Shown here piece by piece: positions 58,943 to 64,000 of a stretch of 64,000 nt of DNA (its first letter is position 1; each line of letters starts with the position of its first letter). Source of the DNA: CAVPJC01 sp963705155. GTDB taxonomy: Bacteria; Chloroflexota; Anaerolineae; Anaerolineales; UBA4823. The notes under the pieces are model-generated. The model saw nothing but the letters and a program-made list of their open reading frames with translations, was not told the DNA's origin and searched no databases. The DNA is taken from the NCBI GenBank assembly GCA_963705155.1, contig CAVPJC010000026.1:62001-126000 (forward strand). The letters are read 5' to 3'. A program made the translations under genes and the position numbers.

Positions 58943-60682
58943 ATGATCGAGAAAAACATCGGCAAATACCAGGTGCTATCGGAGATCGGGCGGGGCGGTA
59001 TGGCTGTGGTCTACCTGGCACAGGATCCTGCCTTCCGCCGCCAGGTGGCGATCAAAGTTCTCCCATCCCAGTTTCTGGAAAACGAGCAGCTGCGGGCGCG
59101 CTTCGAACGCGAGGCGCGCACCATCGCCGCCATCGAGCACCCCGCCATCGTCCCGGTCTATGATTTTGGCGAGCAGGACGGGCAGCTCTACCTGGTGATG
59201 CGCTACATGCCGGGCGGGTCGCTCTCGGATAAAATCAAGCAAGGCGCTCTCTCCCCGGCCGAAGCCATCCGCATCATCACCTTGCTTTCCCCCGCCCTGG
59301 ATGCCGTGCATGCCCGCGGCATCGTGCACCGCGACCTGAAACCGGCTAACATCCTCTTCGACGCCTTCGGCAACCCGGCCCTGTCGGATTTTGGCATCGC
59401 CCAGTTGACCGAGGCCACCATCGACCTGACCGGCGACGCCGTGATTGGCACGCCCTCCTATATGAGCCCGGAGCAGGTGCGCGCCGATGTCGAGATCGAC
59501 GGGCGCAGCGACATCTACGCCCTGGGCGTAATTTTCTACGAGATGCTCACCGGCCGCCAGCCCTACCGCGCCGCCACCCCCATGTCGGTGGCTATGAAGC
59601 ATCTCACCGACCCGGTGCCGCAAATCCGCCCGCTGCACCCGCAGTTCCCTCCCGAAGTGGATCAAATCACCCTCAAAGCCATGGCCAAGGAGCGCGATCA
59701 GCGCTACCCGCACGCCTCCGACCTGGCAGCCGCTCTGCACGCCCTGCCCGAAATGCCGCCGCTGGCCCCGGACGCCACCCAGGTGGACGCCGAACTTTCC
59801 GCCGCGCCCGTTGAGCCTGCCGTTGCTCAACCACCGGCCATTCAACCGCTGGCGGCTAGTCCGCAGCCGCCGCCTGCCACCCCCCGGGCGCCCGCAATGC
59901 GCCCGCCTCGCCCCTGGCTGCTCCCCCTGGGAGCCGGTGGTTTGCTGGTATTGGGTGGATTATGCCTGGTGTTGGTGGTGGGATTTGTGGCGCTGCGCTC
60001 CGGCATGTTCCCGGGCCTGTATTCGCCGGCCTCACCGGCGGTGACGCCAAAGGCCTCCAGCGCACAGACTCCCCGCCAGCTGCGCACTGCCCAGGGAGCT
60101 GCGCCCACACCGGCGCCTTCCAACGGCCTCCTGCTGCTCTCGGATGATTTCTCTACCCCGGCCAACGGCTGGCCGGTTGGCCCCAACAACGGCGTGGTCT
60201 ACCGCTACGAGCAGGGCGCTTACCACATGGCGCTGAGCCAGCCCGATACCCTCTTCTGGGCTATGCCCGATGGCCAGTTCACCGACACGCTTATGGAAGT
60301 TGAGGCCAGCCTGGCCTCCGGCGGCGGCCCGAGCTACTTTGGCCTGCTCTGCCGCCTGCAGGATGCGAATAATTTTTATTACCTGGTGGTGCGTGAAGAC
60401 GGTTATTTCACCATCGGGCGCTATCAGGATGGACAGTTCAACGCCTTGCTGCCGGTGGGATGGACCTACAACGACGCCCTGAAAAATTCCGGGCAGCCCT
60501 ACCGCCTGCGCGCCGATTGCACTGGCGAGGCCCTCAGCCTGTACCTGGGCGAGACCCTCCTGGCTGAAGTGCAGGATGGCGCTTTTGCCTCCGGCCGGTT
60601 GGGTTTTGTGGCGGCTGCCATCGGCGCTGACGCAAGCCTGGAGGTGGTTTTCGACCAGTTGGTGGTGCGGGCTCCGCAGTGA
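58943..60682 (+). CDS. Transmembrane Ser/Thr protein kinase with extracytoplasmic lectin-like domain
   Basis: About 579 residues, intact. Hanks kinase at 8-275: glycine loop IGRGGMAVVYLAQ, Lys in QVAIKVLPSQ, catalytic RDLKPANILFDAFGNP, DFG in LSDFGIAQL, GTPSYMSPEQVRADVEIDGR with the Ser/Thr activation loop and the Ala-Pro-Glu equivalent. A Pro-rich linker (about 285-330) precedes one transmembrane helix (LLVLGGLCLVLVVGFVAL), then a ~180-residue beta-sandwich with FSTPANGWPVGPNNG, EVEASLASGGGPSYFGLLC and a fibrous-like DQLVVRAP end. It resembles 3-keto-disaccharide hydrolase/LamG-type domains. This is the sensor arrangement of PknB-like receptors, here perhaps for a sugar or glycan. ATG 58943 follows GAGAGGGGCTTGTATTC. 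Confidence 0.92.
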   Translation: MIEKNIGKYQVLSEIGRGGMAVVYLAQDPAFRRQVAIKVLPSQFLENEQLRARFEREARTIAAIEHPAIVPVYDFGEQDGQLYLVMRYMPGGSLSDKIKQGALSPAEAIRIITLLSPALDAVHARGIVHRDLKPANILFDAFGNPALSDFGIAQLTEATIDLTGDAVIGTPSYMSPEQVRADVEIDGRSDIYALGVIFYEMLTGRQPYRAATPMSVAMKHLTDPVPQIRPLHPQFPPEVDQITLKAMAKERDQRYPHASDLAAALHALPEMPPLAPDATQVDAELSAAPVEPAVAQPPAIQPLAASPQPPPATPRAPAMRPPRPWLLPLGAGGLLVLGGLCLVLVVGFVALRSGMFPGLYSPASPAVTPKASSAQTPRQLRTAQGAAPTPAPSNGLLLLSDDFSTPANGWPVGPNNGVVYRYEQGAYHMALSQPDTLFWAMPDGQFTDTLMEVEASLASGGGPSYFGLLCRLQDANNFYYLVVREDGYFTIGRYQDGQFNALLPVGWTYNDALKNSGQPYRLRADCTGEALSLYLGETLLAEVQDGAFASGRLGFVAAAIGADASLEVVFDQLVVRAPQ

Positions 60683-60805
60683 TCGGGCTATCCTACCCGA
60701 GGCTATATCTCACGAGTTGGATAAGTTGGAAACCGGAATCCAATTGAATTCGGACGAACCGGTGCCTGGATGGGATCTCGTTTCCATGGATTGGATGAAA
60801 GCTTG

Positions 60806-60811
60806 TATAAT
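60806..60811 (+). promoter_or_regulatory. -10 element 6 bases before mntA (leaderless transcript likely)
   Basis: TATAAT (60806-60811) ends 6 bases before the ATG of the MntA gene. That spacing puts transcription at or next to the start codon, and no Shine-Dalgarno is present, so the mRNA is probably leaderless. The -35 is unclear; TTTCCA at 19 bases is the nearest. Confidence 0.6.
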
Positions 60812-60817
60812 TAATTT

Positions 60818-61114
60818 ATGACAGAAGCAATCTTACTGGAGAAGCGACAGCAAATCTTGTCGATCGCGGATAAATATGGGGCGCACAACGTGCGGGTATT
60901 TGGCTCGGTTGCACGGGGTGAAGCTCGCCCAGACAGCGATATTGACTTTTTGGTAGATTTGGAGCCTGGCCGCAGCCTTTTTGATCTGCGGGGGTTGCTA
61001 TACGAATTGCAGTCTCTTTTAGGGGTTGAAGTAGATGTGGTCACAGAAAAGGGGCTGCGCGAGCGTATTCGTGAAGCGTGTTTTGCGCAGAGGCTATATC
61101 CCTGTGAGAAGTGA
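60818..61114 (+). CDS. mntA: MntA-type minimal nucleotidyltransferase antitoxin
   Basis: About 98 residues, intact. The nucleotidyltransferase core is VRVFGSVARGEARPDSDIDF with GS and the Asp-x-Asp, then LGVEVDVVTEKGLRERIREA with the third Asp. In the HEPN-MNT family this protein AMPylates a Tyr of the cognate HepT toxin. The overlapping downstream toxin gene is decayed here, so the antitoxin may be orphaned. It sits at the end of the kinase gene, on the same strand, but with its own -10. Confidence 0.9.
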   Translation: MTEAILLEKRQQILSIADKYGAHNVRVFGSVARGEARPDSDIDFLVDLEPGRSLFDLRGLLYELQSLLGVEVDVVTEKGLRERIREACFAQRLYPCEK

Positions 61115-61323
61115 TCGGGAACGATTGTTGGATATCCAACGAGATGCGTGAGCAGCATGCCGAAGTGCCTTGATGTCAGTTGATCGGCATGCGGAATATT
61201 CTTGTTCATGGATATTTTGACGTGGACTTGGATATCGTCTGGAACGCAGCTCAAACCAATGTCGCACGGCTAAAGGAGCAAGTCGAGGCAATCTGCGGCA
61301 AATGGGGGATTGAGGGAATATAG
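61104..61323 (+). pseudogene. HepT (HEPN) toxin remnant
   Basis: GTG 61104 overlaps the antitoxin and opens as RSDRERLLDIQRDA before a stop. After about 30 lost residues, a second frame gives LIGMRNILVHGYFDVDLDIV, containing the HEPN Arg-x4-His toxin motif, and the tail EQVEAICGKWGIEGI. The total is about two-thirds of a normal HepT, with a deletion and a frame change, so it is non-functional. Confidence 0.85.
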
Positions 61324-61769
61324 TCCGTTTGGACAGACCGGCGCCATCACGGGGTCTCCCAGGGGCAGTGGTAATTGCTGGAAGCAAATGCTTGGCCCTG
61401 TGGTGGCGTTGGAAGTGCTTCTCAAACACAGAATCAAGGCTTGGATGATGCAACGATATGTTTAGTATTTGATGGTGATGGGGTAGGTAATACAATCCAA
61501 CCTTTCAGCATGCTTAGTTACTATGTTCCTACTAGGTGGGGAACGACAGAACAACGTGATTGTGCTTTTGTTACCTCCGATCAGCCAGTCGCTGCCGTTG
61601 AAAATCATCTAAGCATGTCGTGGGCATCCTTTTATCACGCACTGTCTTCCTACAGCCGCATTTTTTTGATAAAGGCGGACAGGTGCTTCTTTGGAGAATG
61701 GGATTAAAAAAAAAGGCAGCGTAACCCATCTGATCCAGGTTGTTGGTGATCGCTTTGCCTGAAGTGTAA
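61324..61769. other. No supported gene
   Basis: About 450 bases between the toxin remnant and the propeller pseudogene. One plus frame (61375-61707, ICLVFDGDGVGNTIQPFSML) is open but has no recognisable family and no ribosome site; it may belong to the pseudogene that follows. Confidence 0.4.
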
Positions 61770-62623
61770 AATTTAGGATTACAGGCTGTTACTTCCTTCG
61801 TGTGGGTTGACGATCAGCATCTCCTGTATTCCAAAGTGACGCTGCCCGGCAGCGGGGAGCTGCCAAATGTTGCGGAGGGAGGCGGACCTCTGCCGATTTA
61901 AGGAGAGATCTGGCATACCAATCTGGATGGAACAGAACAGAGCCTGCTGGTGACCGCGCCTGTGTACCGGCTGTTAGGGATTTCAAAAGATGGCAGCAGG
62001 TATTTTGTCACCGGTTTGATCGAAAGGAGCTGGAGATTAGAGGATATCTACTATCTGGAAACGGAAACCGGTGTGTTGGAAAGCATGTGGGGCGCCGAAG
62101 GGAAACCTGGTCGCTACTCGTACGGATTGAGTTAGGCTACCCTGCCGGACGGTTCACTGAGCCTGATCATTGCCTACTCTGACGAGGCGCCTGGTCACAC
62201 TGTGTTTGGGAAAATCCCCAATCTTTGGATGATCGATCCCGAGACAGGTAGTAAACAGATCGTGTGGCATGGCGATCAGCACCCAGAAACCGAAGGTTTG
62301 TATCTACCTGAAGACATAGTATGGTCATCTATTTCGATGGATGAATACTTATACACCTTGGGTGCACAATTGTGGAAAAAAAATATCCAAAGCGAAGAGG
62401 ACATCCATTTGGGTGATGCGCGGGAAAACTAATTGATTGGACCGATGGCGAAATCGTTGTTTGGAATATACTTACGGGCAGCCTCCAACTTCTGGATAGG
62501 GCAGGCAGCGTGTTGGGGGAGATACAATTTGTCGATCAATAATCGGGGCATGAATTATATGTGGTAGACAATGGATTGGATTGGCAGGCTCACATTACTT
62601 CACCTTCACCCATAGGCAAATAG
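61770..62623 (+). pseudogene. Secreted or extracellular beta-propeller (TolB/PD40-like) pseudogene with stops
   Basis: One near-continuous frame encodes propeller-like repeats: WVDDQHLLYSKVTLPGSGEL, WHTNLDGTEQSLLVTAPVYR, NLWMIDPETGSKQIVWHGDQ and, after one frame slip near 62425, DWTDGEIVVWNILTGSLQLL and HELYVVDNGLDWQAHIT. In-frame stops interrupt it after GGPLPI (TAA), YSYGLS (TAG) and QFVDQ (TAA). Three stops in one frame, each a single-base change from a sense codon, make this a true decayed gene, unlike the frameshifted genes elsewhere. Confidence 0.7.
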
Positions 62624-62764
62624 CAAAATTTCCCCCGTCCAGCCCTTGCAAAACTAGAACGTATGCATCATTGTGGCTTTGTCCTGCTGTACCTTACCGG
62701 CACATCCTCCACCCCGAATTTACCGAATTGAATTTCTCAATTCAATTCCCCCATACCGCCAACC

Positions 62765-62796
62765 GCCCGGCAGGACTGATTGCAACCCTGCCGGGC
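62765..62796. terminator. Perfect GC hairpin between pseudogene and PspC gene
   Basis: GCCCGGCAGG and CCTGCCGGGC form a perfect 10-base stem around a 12-base loop. No run of T follows on either strand, so intrinsic termination is only possible. It lies 75 bases after the PspC gene's stop and could be its end. The rest of 62624-62870 is without clear genes. Confidence 0.4.
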
Positions 62797-62870
62797 TGGG
62801 GTTAAAGTTCGATCGGCCGGGTCAATGACCTCGGCCGCTGCCCGTTCACTGGGTGACTTCAGGCGCCGCA

Positions 62871-63119
62871 TCAGGCGCCGCTTCGGGCGCTGATTCCGGT
62901 CTCGCCGGGGACAACGCTGAGGGGCGCCTCGGGCACCACGATCATCATCACGATGTAAGCCACCAGCAGGGCGCCCGCCCAGCCCAACAGGCCCCCGACC
63001 ACAAAGCCCAGCCGCACCAGGGTGGGGTCGATCCCGAAGAAGTCGCCCAGGCCAGCGCACACACCGCCGATCATGCGGTTGCTGCGCGAACGATATAGCT
63101 GTTTGTACTGCGTGTTCAT
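62871..63119 (-). CDS. PspC-domain membrane protein
   Basis: About 82 residues. The PspC domain is RSNRMIGGVCAGLGDFFGID then LVRLGFVVGGLLGWAGALL and VAYIVMMIVVPEAPL, one long helix with the family GVCAGLA-like turn. ATG 63119 follows AAGGAGATTGGAT. PspC-type proteins work in membrane-stress responses. The annotated frame ends at GISARSGA; another frame would add an acidic tail (SAPEAAPDAAPEVTQ), so a shift near the 3' end is possible. Confidence 0.88.
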   Translation of the reverse strand: MNTQYKQLYRSRSNRMIGGVCAGLGDFFGIDPTLVRLGFVVGGLLGWAGALLVAYIVMMIVVPEAPLSVVPGETGISARSGA

Positions 63120-63548
63120 ATCCAATCTCCTTTTTTGAAGTGCTGTATCTCTCTACGCAAATGTGCATGGAAGGTTGCAGCCTGTATCTGTGTTCATCCA
63201 TGTCCATCTGTGGTTAAGCTTTCTCGGCGCAGATGGGTATGAAAAGTTTGCGACGTCTGATGAAGTTGGAAACTGCATTTGCCTAAGGATCTTCAAAGGG
63301 CAGGGCAGCTTGACAATTCGGTTGCCGTTACGAGGCGGATGTTCTTCCCGCCATCTTGCCCAGCGCGTAGCGAAGGGCTTGCGAAGGTATGGAATCTCCC
63401 TGCCGCTGAGGGGCTGCTTCGTTCGCTGGGGAGCGCTCACTCGCAGCGACATCTATTAAGGTGAAAGTCGGGGCGTTTAAGCCTTGCCGCTGGCGCGGTT
63501 CGCTCTGGATGTGGTTTAATAACGGGTACACCAAGGAGGTGGTACAGC
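63120..63548. other. Intergenic stretch without recognised features
   Basis: About 430 bases. Several short frames on both strands look like noise in GC-rich sequence. I see no promoter with both elements, no RNA gene and no repeat shared with the rest of the window. Confidence 0.5.
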
Positions 63549-64000
63549 ATGGAGATGATCGAGCGCTTTCGCGGCTGCCTGCTGGGGCTGGCAGCCGGTG
63601 ATGCCCTGGGAACGACCCTGGAGTTCAAGCCGCCCGGGTCTTTCCCACCCCTGACCGGAATGGTTGGCGGCGGGCCGTTTGGCCTGCAGCCCGGGCAGTG
63701 GACGGATGACACCTCCATGGCCCTGTGCCTGGCGGAGAGCCTGCTGGAGTGCGGCGGCTTCGACCCCGCTGACCAGATGCAGCGCTACCTGCGCTGGCGG
63801 CGAGAAGGCCACCTGAGCGCCACCGGCGCCTGTTTCGATATTGGCAATACCATCAGCGCTGCGCTTAGCCGCTACGAGCGCACCCGCCAGCCTTACTGTG
63901 GGTCGCAGGACCCCTACACCGCCGGCAACGGCTCGCTCATGCGCCTGGCGCCCGTACCCATGTACTACGCCCGCCAGCCGGAGCTTGCCATGCAGAAATC
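63549..64000 (+). CDS. ADP-ribosylglycohydrolase (DraG-like), cut by the window end
   Basis: At least 150 residues visible. ATG 63549 follows CAAGGAGGTGGTACAGC. N-terminus MIERFRGCLLGLAAGDALGT, metal-binding motif GQWTDDTSMALCLAESLLE (Thr-Asp-Asp), then GACFDIGNTISAALSRYERT and AGNGSLMRLAPVPMYYARQP. This family removes ADP-ribose from proteins or breaks down ADP-ribosyl compounds; the C-terminal metal site lies outside the window. Confidence 0.9.
   Translation, partial: MEMIERFRGCLLGLAAGDALGTTLEFKPPGSFPPLTGMVGGGPFGLQPGQWTDDTSMALCLAESLLECGGFDPADQMQRYLRWRREGHLSATGACFDIGNTISAALSRYERTRQPYCGSQDPYTAGNGSLMRLAPVPMYYARQPELAMQK

Noticed and set aside
62853..62920. GCGCCGCATCAGGCGCCGCTTCGGGCGC as a short tandem repeat
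   Set aside because: It is the Ala-Pro-Glu-rich end of the PspC reading and is too short to be a CRISPR or satellite.

Overview
The window is a GC-rich bacterial contig fragment. Gene content suggests a Chloroflexota (Anaerolineae-like) anaerobe: 2-hydroxyacyl-CoA dehydratase-type activases, a glycyl-radical enzyme with its radical-SAM activase, a non-pyrrolysine MttB-like methyltransferase, NarL-type two-component systems, a membrane Ser/Thr kinase, an alpha-2-macroglobulin-like giant protein and a T-box-controlled trpEGDCFBA operon. The taxonomic call is inference; there is no rRNA or tRNA gene here. About twenty genes are broken by single-base shifts, usually an extra base. Because several of the trp genes are hit, most of these breaks look like sequence errors, so such genes are annotated here as one locus each.

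Layout. 1-9.5 kb: a 5'-cut CoA activase fusion and its partner ATPase, an F420-type oxidoreductase, then a signalling cluster (histidine kinase, response regulator, a kinase lacking its ATPase domain, a lone receiver, a membrane protein, a beta-lactamase-like hydrolase). 9.6-10.5 kb: a RAYT transposase beside a small inverted repeat and degenerate direct repeats. 10.6-13.5 kb: a P2A-type cation ATPase. 13.5-17.7 kb (minus): an operon of an MttB-like methyltransferase, a GPH-type symporter and a Met/Cys gamma-lyase-like PLP enzyme. 17.9-29.3 kb: a CDGSH protein, a secreted kelch-FN3-clostripain fusion, a TetR regulator with a 22-bp-arm palindrome on its promoter plus an NAD-binding protein, and the giant A2M. 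29.5-34.6 kb (minus): a tightly coupled operon of a GntR/FadR regulator, a glycyl-radical enzyme with an unusual GCLEN active-site loop, its activase and a split-barrel flavoprotein.

36.4-38.1 kb: DEAD-box helicase with a structured leader. 38.3-41.6 kb: an AT-rich island between two diverged ~115-bp direct repeats, holding an HNH nuclease overlapped by an unknown partner gene and a separate DUF6602-like nuclease candidate, with two copies of a decayed coding tail. This is the best candidate for an undescribed defence-like system. 41.9-51.7 kb: small metabolic and membrane genes (two ICMT-like methyltransferases, NTF2-like protein, LCMT-like methyltransferase, two hydrolases, phosphotriesterase homologue, PPOX protein, YpdA-like reductase, YwaF-like protein) separated by a 1.4-kb AT-rich gene-poor stretch. 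51.6-58.9 kb (minus): the tryptophan operon with Trp T-box leader, divergent from a transmembrane Ser/Thr kinase. 60.8-62.6 kb: an MntA antitoxin with a decayed HepT toxin and a beta-propeller pseudogene. The right end has a PspC protein and a cut ADP-ribosylglycohydrolase.

How the genes work together. The trp genes form one pathway unit from chorismate to tryptophan, sensed through uncharged tRNA-Trp. The glycyl-radical operon is a self-contained catabolic or decarboxylating unit with local regulator. The mttB-like/GPH/PLP operon suggests uptake and demethylation or cleavage of a methylated amine or thio compound. The first 9 kb suggest membrane-stimulus signalling.
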